This document shows positions 23,117 to 32,764 of a DNA stretch of 64,000 bases, piece after piece. The stretch is taken from contig NZ_VORM01000001.1 in NCBI RefSeq assembly GCF_007997225.1, positions 62,001-126,000 on the forward strand, read 5' to 3'. Below the pieces are notes generated by a model. The model had not been told where the DNA came from and ran no database searches. It saw only the letters and a program-made list of their open reading frames with translations. Both the position numbers and the translations under genes were made by a program. The stretch's first letter is position 1, and each line of letters opens with the position of its first letter. Source of the stretch: Subsaximicrobium wynnwilliamsii. GTDB taxonomy: Bacteria; Bacteroidota; Bacteroidia; Flavobacteriales; Flavobacteriaceae.

Positions 23117-25531
23117 TTGACAACTGGGTTTTGGAAGGTTGTTGCGCGATTGATCTTGCGTAACAAAATTAGTATTTTGATCTTCATTATATTGGCAACT
23201 TTGTTATTTAGTTCCCAATGGAAGCACATGCGCTTTACCTTTTCTGAAGCCAACCTATTGCCAGATGACCACGAAGTCAATCTCATTTACAATGATTTCT
23301 TAAAGATCTTTGGAGAAGAAGGCAATCTCATTGTGTTAGGCGTCAAGGATTCAACGCTATTTTCAGTTGAAAAATTAAACGCCTGGAACCAGCTTTCAGA
23401 AGATTTCAAAAAATTCAACGCGGTTGAATCTGTTGTTTCCATTAAGGACCTTCAAAAGTTGGTCAAAAATGATGAAGAACAGAAGTTTGATCTCGAGCCT
23501 TTTATAAAAGATTCTCTAAGTTCTATGGCTCAAATAAACCGTTTGAAAAAACAGCTATTTGAGCAATATCCATTTTACGACAATTTCCTGTTCAACAAAA
23601 AGACCGAGACGGTAAGAACCGCGATCTACATCAAAAAGGACATTGTTAATACCGAAGCCCGTAAAGATTTTATAATCAACGAGCTCGAACCTCTCATTCA
23701 AGACTTTGAGACTGCTACAGAAATGGATGTACGCGTGTCTGGCATGCCCTACATTCGCACACTCAATTCCCAATACATCGTAGATGAAATTGGTCTGTTT
23801 ATTGGTGGCGCCCTACTTGTGACCTCTTTTATCTTCTTTTTATTTTTTAGATCGTTTCGGGCAACCTTCATCTCATTGATTGTAGTTTGTATTGGTGTGA
23901 TGTGGACCTTTGGTATTTTAGGTTTGCTCGGGTATGAGATCACTGTTTTAACAGCGCTCATACCTCCATTGATTATCGTTATTGGCATCCCCAATTGTAT
24001 CTTCTTGATCAATAAATACCAGCGCGAGGTAAAATTACATGGCAATAAAGTGCGGTCGCTGCAACGGGTGATCACTAAAGTTGGCAATGCGACTTTGATG
24101 ACCAACATCACAACCGCTTCGGGTTTTGCAACGTTTATATTGACAGAAAGCACACTCTTAAAAGAGTTTGGTGTCGTGGCATCACTGAGTATTCTCTCCA
24201 TCTTTTTATTGTGCTTGCTCATCATCCCTATCATTTATACCTTTTTGCCCTACCCAAAAGAACGGCATTTAGAACATTTAAATAAGCGTTGGATTGGTGG
24301 TTTTGTCAATTGGATCGAGCACATGGTCAAAAACCAGAAGATTGCCATTTATGGCACCTCGCTACTGTTGATCATTTTGAGCATTATTGGGATTTATCAA
24401 ATAAAAGTATCAGGCAGCCTCATTGAGGACATGCCACAGGATGCCGAATTTTTTCAGGACATTCGCTTTTTCGAAGAAGAATTCAATGGCATCATGCCCT
24501 TGGAAATCATGATTGATACCAAGCGCAAGAAAGGTGTGATGAAACTAAATACCTTAGAGCGCATGGAGAGACTTGAGGAACTCATCAATGATATCCCAGA
24601 ACTCTCTAGACCAATCTCGGTGGTAAGTTTAGTGAAATACAGCAAACAAGCCTACTATAACGGGAATCCTAAATACTATCAACTCCCAACCAGGCAAGAA
24701 AATAGCTTTATTCTTTCTTATGCCAAAAACTCTTCAGGCAATGCAGATATGCTGAAGAATTTTGTGGACAGCACCGGCCAATATGCGCGCATCACGACCT
24801 TTATGAAGGATATAGGCACCGATAATATGCAGCGTATTGAAGAAGATCTTCTTACCAAAATCAACAAGGAGTTTCCTAAAGATCGCTATGATGTTATCCT
24901 AACAGGGAAAGCCTTGGTTTTTCAAAAGGGCACCAATTATTTGGTAAAAAATCTGGTGATTTCACTGTCACTCGCCATTTTCTTGATTGCGCTATTTATG
25001 GCCTATATGTTTAGATCGTTCCGTATGATTATTGTCTCACTCATTCCCAACTTATTGCCATTGCTTATTACCGCTGGCCTAATGGGATATTTGGGTGTGC
25101 CTATAAAACCCTCAACCATCTTGGTATTTAGCATTGCCTTCGGGATATCGGTAGATGACACCATTCACTTTTTGGCAAAATACCGTCAAGAATTGCAAGC
25201 CAACCATTGGAAGATTCGTAAATCGGTATTTGGCGCTTTGCGGGAAACTGGTGTGAGTATGTTTTATACCTCTATCGTATTATTCTTCGGGTTTAGTGTG
25301 TTTACCATTTCCAGTTTTGGCGGCACGGTGGCTTTAGGTGCATTGGTATCAGCAACCTTACTGTTTGCGATGTTATCCAATTTACTCTTGTTGCCTTCAC
25401 TCTTGCTGGGCTTAGAACGCAGTATCGCCAATAAGGACACCCTACGAGAACCAAGCATCAATATCATTCCAGGGGAAAATGACGAGGAAGACGACGAGGA
25501 GGATGATTCCGCAAAAAAAATAAAATCCTAG
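23117..25531 (+). CDS. RND/MMPL-superfamily exporter
   Basis: An 804-residue protein with a predicted TTG start; no earlier ATG gives the N-terminal helix. It has two halves, each with one helix, a large periplasmic loop and a five-helix bundle, the RND layout. The second half has AFGISVDDTIHFLAKYRQEL, with the paired Asp typical of proton-driven MMPL/RND pumps, and the first has GIPNCIFLINKYQRE in the same place. The tail is acidic (NDEEDDEEDDS). Related proteins export lipids or hopanoid-like compounds; the substrate here is unknown. Confidence 0.88.
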   Translation: MTTGFWKVVARLILRNKISILIFIILATLLFSSQWKHMRFTFSEANLLPDDHEVNLIYNDFLKIFGEEGNLIVLGVKDSTLFSVEKLNAWNQLSEDFKKFNAVESVVSIKDLQKLVKNDEEQKFDLEPFIKDSLSSMAQINRLKKQLFEQYPFYDNFLFNKKTETVRTAIYIKKDIVNTEARKDFIINELEPLIQDFETATEMDVRVSGMPYIRTLNSQYIVDEIGLFIGGALLVTSFIFFLFFRSFRATFISLIVVCIGVMWTFGILGLLGYEITVLTALIPPLIIVIGIPNCIFLINKYQREVKLHGNKVRSLQRVITKVGNATLMTNITTASGFATFILTESTLLKEFGVVASLSILSIFLLCLLIIPIIYTFLPYPKERHLEHLNKRWIGGFVNWIEHMVKNQKIAIYGTSLLLIILSIIGIYQIKVSGSLIEDMPQDAEFFQDIRFFEEEFNGIMPLEIMIDTKRKKGVMKLNTLERMERLEELINDIPELSRPISVVSLVKYSKQAYYNGNPKYYQLPTRQENSFILSYAKNSSGNADMLKNFVDSTGQYARITTFMKDIGTDNMQRIEEDLLTKINKEFPKDRYDVILTGKALVFQKGTNYLVKNLVISLSLAIFLIALFMAYMFRSFRMIIVSLIPNLLPLLITAGLMGYLGVPIKPSTILVFSIAFGISVDDTIHFLAKYRQELQANHWKIRKSVFGALRETGVSMFYTSIVLFFGFSVFTISSFGGTVALGALVSATLLFAMLSNLLLLPSLLLGLERSIANKDTLREPSINIIPGENDEEDDEEDDSAKKIKS

Positions 25532-25564
25532 ATATTTATATTTCTATTTAAAAAAAAATCAATA

Positions 25565-26995
25565 ATGACGTATTCTGTCTCACAATTACTAAAACAAGAT
25601 TTACCACTACAACCCATAGAAATCAACGGTTGGGTAAGAACCTTTAGAGCCAATCGATTTATCGCGCTTAACGATGGCTCAACCTTGAACAACATTCAAT
25701 GTGTTGTTGATTTTGAACAAACCGATGCAGCCATCTTGAAACGCATTACCACAGGTGCTGCCGTACACATTGAGGGAGAATTGGTGGAAAGTCAAGGCAA
25801 AGGGCAAAAGGTGGAGATCAAGGTCAATAGCATCGCAATTTTAGGCGATTCACATCCTGACGATTACCCCATTCAGCCAAAAAAACATTCCTTTGAATTT
25901 TTAAGGGAAAACGCCCACTTGCGCACAAGAACCAATACGTTTAGTGCCGTGATGCGTTTGCGCTCTTCGCTGTCTTTTGCCATTCATAAGTATTTTAATG
26001 ACAACGGCTTTTATCATGTGCACACCCCTATCATCACGGGTAGTGATGCGGAAGGTGCCGGCGAAATGTTTAGAGTAAGTAATCTCGATGCCAAAAACCC
26101 GCCTTTAAACAAGGACGGATCAGTTAATTATAAGGAGGATTTCTTCGGAAAGGAGACCAATTTAACCGTATCTGGCCAGTTGGAAGCAGAATCCTACGCC
26201 ATGTCACTGGGTAAGGTCTATACTTTTGGCCCAACCTTTAGGGCTGAAAACTCCAATACCTCTCGCCATTTGGCTGAATTTTGGATGATTGAGCCAGAGG
26301 TCGCCTTTATGGATCTTGCAGGGAATATGGACTTGGCGGAAGCTTTCATGAAATCGGTGCTAAACTACGTCTTAGAACACAACCGTGAGGATCTCGAGTT
26401 TTTGGAACAACGCCTTTTGGATGAGGAAAAAACCAAGCCTGCAGCCGATCGCTCGGAAATGAGTCTTATCGATAAAATCAAATTTGTGGTAGATAACAAC
26501 TTCAAGCGCGTGAGTTATACCGAAGCCATTGATATCTTAAAAGACAGCAAGCCCAACAAGAAAAAGAAATTCAAATACATCATCGAAGAATGGGGTGCCG
26601 ATCTTCAAAGCGAGCACGAACGCTTCTTGGTTGAAAAGCATTTTAAATGTCCCGTGATCTTATTTGATTACCCAGCCAACATTAAAGCCTTTTACATGCG
26701 TTTAAACGAAGATGGCAAAACCGTACGTGCCATGGACATCCTTTTCCCTGGAATTGGCGAAATGGTGGGCGGTTCTCAACGTGAAGAGCGTTTGGAAGTG
26801 CTTAAGGAAAAGATGAAAGCCTTGGATATTGACGAAAAGGAATTGTGGTGGTACCTCGATTTACGTAAGTATGGTACTGCGGTTCACTCCGGTTTCGGAC
26901 TCGGCTTCGAGCGATTGGTCATGTTTGCCACAGGAATGGGGAATATTAGGGACGTGATCCCTTTCCCGAGAACACCACAGAATGCGGATTTTTAA
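25565..26995 (+). CDS. asnS: Asparagine--tRNA ligase
   Basis: A 476-residue class IIb synthetase. It has an N-terminal OB-fold (INGWVRTFRANRFIALNDGS), motif 2 in FGPTFRAENSNTSRHLAEFWMIEPE, and motif 3 in GFGLGFERLVMFATGMGNIRDVIPFPRTP. The AsnRS-specific FRAE.SNT.RHL pattern separates it from AspRS. A terminator follows. Confidence 0.97.
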   Translation: MTYSVSQLLKQDLPLQPIEINGWVRTFRANRFIALNDGSTLNNIQCVVDFEQTDAAILKRITTGAAVHIEGELVESQGKGQKVEIKVNSIAILGDSHPDDYPIQPKKHSFEFLRENAHLRTRTNTFSAVMRLRSSLSFAIHKYFNDNGFYHVHTPIITGSDAEGAGEMFRVSNLDAKNPPLNKDGSVNYKEDFFGKETNLTVSGQLEAESYAMSLGKVYTFGPTFRAENSNTSRHLAEFWMIEPEVAFMDLAGNMDLAEAFMKSVLNYVLEHNREDLEFLEQRLLDEEKTKPAADRSEMSLIDKIKFVVDNNFKRVSYTEAIDILKDSKPNKKKKFKYIIEEWGADLQSEHERFLVEKHFKCPVILFDYPANIKAFYMRLNEDGKTVRAMDILFPGIGEMVGGSQREERLEVLKEKMKALDIDEKELWWYLDLRKYGTAVHSGFGLGFERLVMFATGMGNIRDVIPFPRTPQNADF

Positions 26996-27073
26996 TTTGC
27001 TCGCAATTTAGCGACGTTTCAAAATCAGAAATTTGTTTGGCGCCCACCCAACAGATAAACTAAAGCTTTAGTA

Positions 27074-27118
27074 AAACCTCAGAGTTCCCTCAATGCGGAA
27101 CTGTGGGGTTTTTAGTTT
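27074..27118 (+). terminator. Intrinsic terminator of asnS
   Basis: AAAACCTCAGAGTTCC pairs with GGAACTGTGGGGTTTT (one mismatch and one wobble) around an 8-nt loop, followed by TTTTT. Confidence 0.82.
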
Positions 27119-27225
27119 AAGCATTCTCCTTTTTACATCACTATCCTGTAAAAAGAATCTCATCAAAACCGCTACTATCAACAGTTTTTTATTAATTTTA
27201 CTTTCAAACAGGTTTACAACAGACG

Positions 27226-28692
27226 ATGCTGAAGCAATTTCTTCAATTTAAATTATCACAGAAACTCTCTCCTCAACAAATCCAGTTGATGAAGTTGATT
27301 CAACTGCCTACGCAAGCTTTTGAGCAGCGCTTAAAGCAGGAGATGGAAGACAATCCTGCCTTGGAAGGCGGTAAGGAAACTTCCGATGAGTTTGAAGATA
27401 ATTTTGAGGAGTTCGACAATTCTGAAGACGATTACAACGATAACGAAACCATTGAGGCTGAAGACATCAATGTCGATGAATATTTGAGTGATGACGACGT
27501 CCCAGACTACCGCACCAGAGCCAATAACTATAGCGCCGATGATGAGGAAAAGAATGTGCCTTACGCGGCTGGCACTTCATTTACCCAACATTTAAATAGC
27601 CAACTCAACACCTTTAGGTTGAGCGATGAGGAACGCGAGATCGCTGAATTCTTAGTGGGTAGTGTGGATGAGAGTGGTTACATCAGGCGATCCCTAAGTG
27701 ATATTATGGATGATTTGGCCTTTACCCAAAACGTATTCACTTCCGAAGAAAAAATAGAAAAAGTACTAAATAAAGTACATCAGTTGGATCCTTCGGGCGT
27801 TGGTGCACGCAATTTACAAGAGTGCTTAAGCATTCAGTTGCATCGCAAAGAAAAAAATCCCGATGTGGAATTGGCCATCGAACTCATTGATAAAGCCTTT
27901 GATCCATTTAGTAAGAAGCACTACCAAAAGCTCATCCAAAAATTTGACATTACAGAGCAACAACTCAAGGATGCCATTGACGAGATTGAGCATCTTAATC
28001 CAAAGCCAGGAGGTTCTTATGCCGGCAATAACCGTATCGTTGAGCATGTCATCCCAGATTTTGCAATAACCATTGTAGATGGGGAATTGGAGCTTACCCT
28101 GAACGGCCGAAATGCGCCAGAACTTCATGTTTCACGAGAATATAGCAACATGATGAAGGGCTACAAAGAAGCCAAGGATAAAAGCAAATCACAAAAGGAT
28201 GCCGTGCAGTTCATCAAGCAAAAATTGGATGCTGCCAAATGGTTTATTGAAGCTATCAAACAGCGGCAGCAAACGCTTTTCGTGACCATGAGTTCTATCA
28301 TGCATTATCAAAAAGCATACTTTCTGAGCGGTGATGAACGCAAATTGAGACCCATGATCTTAAAAGATATCGCCGACGAAATCGAAATGGACGTTTCAAC
28401 GGTCTCCCGTGTGGCCAACAGCAAATATGTAGACACACCCTACGGAACGAAGCTTATAAAAGAGTTTTTTAGTGAGTCTATGACCAACGACCAGGGCGAG
28501 GAAGTATCTACTAGAGAAATCAAGAAAATCCTTGAAACGGTTGTGGAAAAAGAAAACAAACGCAAACCGTTGACCGACGAGAAACTTGCCAAAATTCTAA
28601 AAGAAAAAGGCTATCCAATTGCACGTAGAACCATAGCGAAATATAGAGAGCAGTTAGACATCCCTGTGGCACGATTGCGGAAGAAGATTTGA
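27226..28692 (+). CDS. rpoN: RNA polymerase sigma-54 factor
   Basis: A 488-residue RpoN. Region I is Gln/Leu-rich (LKLSQKLSPQQIQLMKLIQLP), region II acidic, the core-binding domain follows (LDPSGVGARNLQECLSIQL), and the DNA-binding end has the HTH DIADEIEMDVSTVSRVANSKYV and the RpoN box in IARRTIAKYREQL. No sigma-54 activator is seen in the window. The stop overlaps the start of the next gene. Confidence 0.96.
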   Translation: MLKQFLQFKLSQKLSPQQIQLMKLIQLPTQAFEQRLKQEMEDNPALEGGKETSDEFEDNFEEFDNSEDDYNDNETIEAEDINVDEYLSDDDVPDYRTRANNYSADDEEKNVPYAAGTSFTQHLNSQLNTFRLSDEEREIAEFLVGSVDESGYIRRSLSDIMDDLAFTQNVFTSEEKIEKVLNKVHQLDPSGVGARNLQECLSIQLHRKEKNPDVELAIELIDKAFDPFSKKHYQKLIQKFDITEQQLKDAIDEIEHLNPKPGGSYAGNNRIVEHVIPDFAITIVDGELELTLNGRNAPELHVSREYSNMMKGYKEAKDKSKSQKDAVQFIKQKLDAAKWFIEAIKQRQQTLFVTMSSIMHYQKAYFLSGDERKLRPMILKDIADEIEMDVSTVSRVANSKYVDTPYGTKLIKEFFSESMTNDQGEEVSTREIKKILETVVEKENKRKPLTDEKLAKILKEKGYPIARRTIAKYREQLDIPVARLRKKI

Positions 28693-29297
28693 TGAACAAG
28701 CTCTTAGCCAGTATTTCCTACATATTCCATCCCTTATTGATGCCTCTGTTGGGTGTGGTCTTTTATTTTTCAAAAACACCGCGATTTGTTCCTGAGCCTG
28801 TGATCAAGGCGAAGTTATTTTCAATCGTAATACTAACGATTGTCCTACCCATACTGCTCTATGTGCTGCTGAAAACATTAAAAAAAGTAAAATCGCTACA
28901 CCTTCAAACTACTGAAGAGCGCCGCTTACCATTGCTTATCAATTGTGCCATCATACTGCTCATTGTGAATCGGGTTTTTCCGTTGGGAGAAATTCCGGAG
29001 TTATACTTTTTCTTTTTAGGTATTTTAATCTCCACAATAACCTGCCTTGCATTGGCATTGATTCAATTTAAAGCGAGCATCCATATGATTGGAGCTGCAG
29101 GATTTTTTATGTTTGCGGTCGCGGTTGGGATTCATTTTAAGATCAACATCAACGGAAGCCTTGCCTTGATGTTCATCATACTGGGCGCCATAGCAAGCTC
29201 AAGACTGCACCTCAAAGCCCACTCACCCTTGGAGCTCATCATGGGGTTTTTTGTTGGGCTACTGCCACAGTTGATCATTTTGAACTATTGGATGTAG
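28692..29297 (+). CDS. PAP2-like integral membrane protein
   Basis: The start at ATG 28692 overlaps the rpoN stop (TGATG), giving 201 residues. A TTG one codon earlier is the alternative. About six membrane segments are seen. The end SSRLHLKAHSPLELIMGFFVG resembles the last motif of PAP2-type phosphatases (SR..H....E...G), but the earlier PAP2 catalytic motifs are weak, so activity is uncertain. It is translationally coupled to rpoN. Confidence 0.65.
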   Translation: MNKLLASISYIFHPLLMPLLGVVFYFSKTPRFVPEPVIKAKLFSIVILTIVLPILLYVLLKTLKKVKSLHLQTTEERRLPLLINCAIILLIVNRVFPLGEIPELYFFFLGILISTITCLALALIQFKASIHMIGAAGFFMFAVAVGIHFKININGSLALMFIILGAIASSRLHLKAHSPLELIMGFFVGLLPQLIILNYWM

Positions 29298-29299
29298 CA

Positions 29300-30034
29300 T
29301 TATAGAATATAAAACATCAAGCCTATCTTTATGGCGTTCATCCCTACTGGCTCCTGACTACCACTAACAATGGCTTCGGGTTTAAACATTTTATTGAGCC
29401 CATAATATATGTAAAAACTGATGTTCGAATAGCCAGCACTAAACGTCAAACCGTATTGAAACCTATTGATATCTTCAACACCAGATAACTGGATATCCCC
29501 TTCCCCACTTTGAAACTTGGTTGAACTGTAAACCACATACCCAATCTTCAATCCTGTATAGATACGCCAAAAATCATAACTTGTTGCTGTTGATGTACGC
29601 CATCTAAATTCTATTGGCAACTCAAAGGCATAGTTGGTAAACTTATTTTTATCGTAAGAAACATCCTCATCGTTTAACACATTGTAGCTTAATTTTGAAC
29701 CAGCCTTAGAAATCAATAAGGTATTATTATAAGAATTGGAAGTGACACCAAGTCCCACGCCAATAGCCACATTGCGTCGTTGATTGATTGGGAAGTCCCT
29801 AATAAAACCAAAGTGATACCCACTGGAAAAACCACTCTGACTGACCCCACTGGGCTTAGCTCCCAATAGATTATAGGTAATGCCCGCATAAAACTGATCT
29901 TCGCGATACTCGGTATCAATCACTTTTATGGTATCATTTTTTACTGCTTCGGCAATAGGCGGTTTTTTATTTTGGCAAAACGCAAAGCAAGCCATCAAAG
30001 TGCATATAAAGACTAAGTAAAAGGACTTCTTCAT
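29300..30034 (-). CDS. PorT-family outer membrane beta-barrel protein
   Basis: 244 residues with a signal peptide (LVFICTLMACFAFCQN) and a barrel of short amphipathic strands: YAGITYNLLGAKPSG, YHFGFIRDFPINQRRNVAIGVGLG, NYAFELPIEFRWR, and the end MNAIKIGLMFYIL. This matches the PorT/outer-membrane-beta-barrel type. PorT itself is needed for type IX secretion in related bacteria, but several paralogues exist, so identity with the T9SS component is not certain. It follows the exbD genes on the same strand after a terminator. Confidence 0.75.
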   Translation of the reverse strand: MKKSFYLVFICTLMACFAFCQNKKPPIAEAVKNDTIKVIDTEYREDQFYAGITYNLLGAKPSGVSQSGFSSGYHFGFIRDFPINQRRNVAIGVGLGVTSNSYNNTLLISKAGSKLSYNVLNDEDVSYDKNKFTNYAFELPIEFRWRTSTATSYDFWRIYTGLKIGYVVYSSTKFQSGEGDIQLSGVEDINRFQYGLTFSAGYSNISFYIYYGLNKMFKPEAIVSGSQEPVGMNAIKIGLMFYIL

Positions 30035-30082
30035 AAAACAAATATAGCGGAATAAACACTAAAATTAAGACAGTGCCAAAAC

Positions 30083-30112
30083 AAAAAAAGCACCCATAAG
30101 GTGCTTTTTAAA
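30083..30112 (-). terminator. Terminator of the exbB-exbD operon
   Basis: AAAAAGCACC and GGTGCTTTTT form a 10-bp stem with a 5-nt loop. The minus-strand T-run continues beyond the stem, in line with the operon ending at 30132. Confidence 0.85.
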
Positions 30113-30131
30113 TTGAAATTTTTAAACTCTA

Positions 30132-30611
30132 CTAGTCCATATTCTGAGATACATCACCAGTACCAGTTGTATAATTGATTTTAAGCGCATTTGCCTTTCT
30201 AAGTTCCTGCTTCACGTCCATGACGACGCCCATATTGGCGTCTTTATCCACTTTAAGAGAGACAGTTAAATAGGGAATCATTTCTTCACGCAGTGCTAAG
30301 CGCTCTGCATTGATAAACGATTGAACTTCTGAGATTTCAGCAAATTTATCATTTAACTGGATTCTTGCAGCCTCACCAAACTTCTCGTAACCTTTCGCTG
30401 GCTGCCCCATGTAGATGTAACTTATTGGATATTTCTTGTCCAATTTTTCCACTTGATTTGCCACGGGTAAAATGTTTTCTATAAGCAATGTATCTTCTCG
30501 CATCACGGTAACAACCATGAAAAAGAATAAAAGCATAAAAACGATATCTGGTAAGGACGCAGTGTTCATTGCTGGTAAAGCATTATCTTTTTTACTCTTG
30601 AATTTAGACAT
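30132..30611 (-). CDS. ExbD/TolR biopolymer transport protein
   Basis: A 159-residue single-pass inner-membrane protein. The short Lys-rich N-terminus leads into SLPDIVFMLLFFFMVVTVM, with the conserved Asp22 in the membrane helix, followed by a periplasmic domain. With ExbB it converts proton flow into energy for TonB-type transport or a related envelope process. It is the second of two unlike exbD genes in the operon. Confidence 0.92.
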   Translation of the reverse strand: MSKFKSKKDNALPAMNTASLPDIVFMLLFFFMVVTVMREDTLLIENILPVANQVEKLDKKYPISYIYMGQPAKGYEKFGEAARIQLNDKFAEISEVQSFINAERLALREEMIPYLTVSLKVDKDANMGVVMDVKQELRKANALKINYTTGTGDVSQNMD

Positions 30612-30629
30612 CTACTAAGTGCTTTTAAG

Positions 30630-31235
30630 TTATTGTACTTCTGAAAGTTTCTCTGGGTATTCGGTTCTAATTTGATCAACAAGATCCTTCAGTTTTTCCT
30701 TATTGCCGTTAAATTTAGGATCTTTTAAATTGGTTTCCATTTCCACAAAATCCATCTCGGCAAAACCTCGTTTTGGACCAATTTCTTTGGCACGTATGTT
30801 ACGCAACGTATTATAAGCTGCTACCAATTCATTTTGAACAGAAATGTAAGCTGCATAAGAAGTCTCTCTTTCATTTTTCAAGGAGATAATCGCCTTATCT
30901 GGATTGTCTGAGGACTTTGGATCGCGCTTCCCTTTACAGTAAGAGCAACTACCGTCACCACCATTATCCAAAAATGCAATTGCAGCTGGTCTCACATCCT
31001 TGAGTTCCATAACCTGATCTTCCACCAACAATTGATCCTTATTATTGATGAGTACCGTAAAAACGTTTTTTTCCTTAATTATTACATCCTGCTCAGTATC
31101 ATCAATAGGAGGTAATTTTCTGGGGATTCCAGAGTCTTTGGGAATGGTCGTAGTCACTAAGAAAAATATAAGGAGTAAGAACGCAATATCTGCCATAGAT
31201 CCTGCATTCACTTCTGGTGCTGCTCTTTTTGCCAT
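30630..31235 (-). CDS. ExbD/TolR protein with a CxxC-bearing periplasmic insert
   Basis: A 201-residue ExbD, longer than usual. The membrane segment SMADIAFLLLIFFLVTTTI carries the conserved Asp16. The periplasmic part has an insert with Cys97-SYC100 followed by KGKRDPKSSDNP, not present in classical ExbD. The cysteines could form a disulfide or bind metal in the periplasm. The neighbouring ExbD lacks this insert, so the two probably form a mixed complex. Confidence 0.9.
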   Translation of the reverse strand: MAKRAAPEVNAGSMADIAFLLLIFFLVTTTIPKDSGIPRKLPPIDDTEQDVIIKEKNVFTVLINNKDQLLVEDQVMELKDVRPAAIAFLDNGGDGSCSYCKGKRDPKSSDNPDKAIISLKNERETSYAAYISVQNELVAAYNTLRNIRAKEIGPKRGFAEMDFVEMETNLKDPKFNGNKEKLKDLVDQIRTEYPEKLSEVQ

Positions 31236-31244
31236 AATTGATTT

Positions 31245-31688
31245 TTATTTACTGAACATTTTCTTAACTCCAAATGCAAGCATTAAAAATGCCGCCAATA
31301 GTATTAAGATATAAAATGCCTTGATACCTGCTTCAATGAGTTGAGACTGCCCTGCTGTTAAAGTAGTGCCATCACTCAATTGTCTTGCTTCTCCTGAGGA
31401 TATAAAATAGGCCACCACCAATATTACTGCAAAAACAGCAAACGATAGGAGCGACTTTTTAAGCTTGTCTGGATTACTTACCAAGTTAATAAGACTAAAT
31501 ACAACCGCAGAGAAGGTCGCTATAGCTAGTACAATGTAAGCCAATGTTGCAAAATTGGACAATACAGACTGATTAGCCACATCTGCCTCAATAGCTTCAT
31601 CACCAATCATCATTATTCTTACCAAGAAGAATATTGCGATCAATCCTATTACCAAAGCAATAATTTTGATTATTTTTTGAATAGTCAT
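31245..31688 (-). CDS. Four-helix membrane protein in the exb operon
   Basis: 147 residues with four predicted membrane helices (KIIALVIGLIAIFFLVRIMM, LATLAYIVLAIATFSAVVFSLI, LLSFAVFAVILVVAYFI, AFYILILLAAFLMLAFGV). No known domain is recognised. Its tight placement between exbB and exbD (spacings of 13 and 9 bp) suggests a structural or assembly role in the same complex. Similar small proteins occur at this position in other flavobacteria. Confidence 0.75.
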   Translation of the reverse strand: MTIQKIIKIIALVIGLIAIFFLVRIMMIGDEAIEADVANQSVLSNFATLAYIVLAIATFSAVVFSLINLVSNPDKLKKSLLSFAVFAVILVVAYFISSGEARQLSDGTTLTAGQSQLIEAGIKAFYILILLAAFLMLAFGVKKMFSK

Positions 31689-31701
31689 ATTTGTGTGTGA
31701 T

Positions 31702-32517
31702 TTATTTTATAACGGTTTTGGTTGTTTTGACCTTGTATCTTACCAACAAATCCATTAAAGTGATAGACGCATCTTCCATATCATTAACGATACTGTCAAT
31801 CTTAGCAATAATGTAATTGTAAAAGATTTGTAGGATAATCGCAACAATAAGTCCAAATACTGTAGTCAAAAGTGCTACTTTAATACCACCAGCTACAAGA
31901 GAAGGGTTCATATCACCAGCTGCTTCAATTTTATCAAAAGCATCAATCATACCTAATACCGTACCCATGAAACCAAGCATTGGTGCCAAGGCGATAAATA
32001 AGGAAATCCAAGACACATTCTTTTCCAACTGCCCCATTTGAACACCTCCATAAGCCACGACGGCTTTCTCGGCTGCATCTATGTCTTCATCTGCTCTATC
32101 CAAACCTTGGTAGAAAATTGAGGCCACAGGTCCTTTTGTATTTCTACAAACTTCCTTAGCTTCTTCCACACCACCAGAGTTAAGTGCATCTTCCACATCC
32201 TGAGTTAATTTTTTAGTGTTTGTAGTGGCAAGGTTCAAATAAATGATTCTTTCAATACAAATAGCCAATCCTAGAATCAAAGTCAGCAATACAATGCCCA
32301 TAAAGAAAGGACCACCTTCAATAAAGCGTTCTTTTACTTGTTGGGTAAATGACAACTCAGTATCAGCAGTTGTGGCTGCTTCTTCTGTTGCATCTTGAAA
32401 TGGTGTTGCCACTGCTGCAGATGTTGCAGTTTCAACTGTGAAAGCATTGGTACTTGCGTTTACAGTACCGGAGGCCATGATGGTTGCTATGGCTAAGATA
32501 GAAAATAGTCTTTTCAT
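31702..32517 (-). CDS. MotA/TolQ/ExbB proton channel family protein
   Basis: 271 residues with an N-terminal signal-like helix and an Ala/Thr-rich periplasmic stretch, then three membrane helices. The family signature lies in the APMLGFMGTVLGMIDAFDKI and GGIKVALLTTVFGLIVAIILQIFYNYI segments. It forms the proton channel with the two ExbD proteins encoded downstream. This is the first gene of the operon. Confidence 0.93.
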   Translation of the reverse strand: MKRLFSILAIATIMASGTVNASTNAFTVETATSAAVATPFQDATEEAATTADTELSFTQQVKERFIEGGPFFMGIVLLTLILGLAICIERIIYLNLATTNTKKLTQDVEDALNSGGVEEAKEVCRNTKGPVASIFYQGLDRADEDIDAAEKAVVAYGGVQMGQLEKNVSWISLFIALAPMLGFMGTVLGMIDAFDKIEAAGDMNPSLVAGGIKVALLTTVFGLIVAIILQIFYNYIIAKIDSIVNDMEDASITLMDLLVRYKVKTTKTVIK

Positions 32518-32764
32518 CGTTCTTGTTCTTAATTTGATTAGTTTAAGCGTTAAAGATATAAAAAAATTGTAATTAAAAAATAAAAATACAATTAGGTTAC
32601 TGCGGTAAAACCTGCTTTAGGCTACCTTAACCACGTTTTGTGTGGACGAATTTAAATAAAATGTTTTGGATTTCTAGGCACATTACAGGAAAATGTTTTG
32701 AAACGCCTGTAATTTATTGATTTTGTACTCATTTTTGCACAACACGCATTTTCAAAAGGACAAA

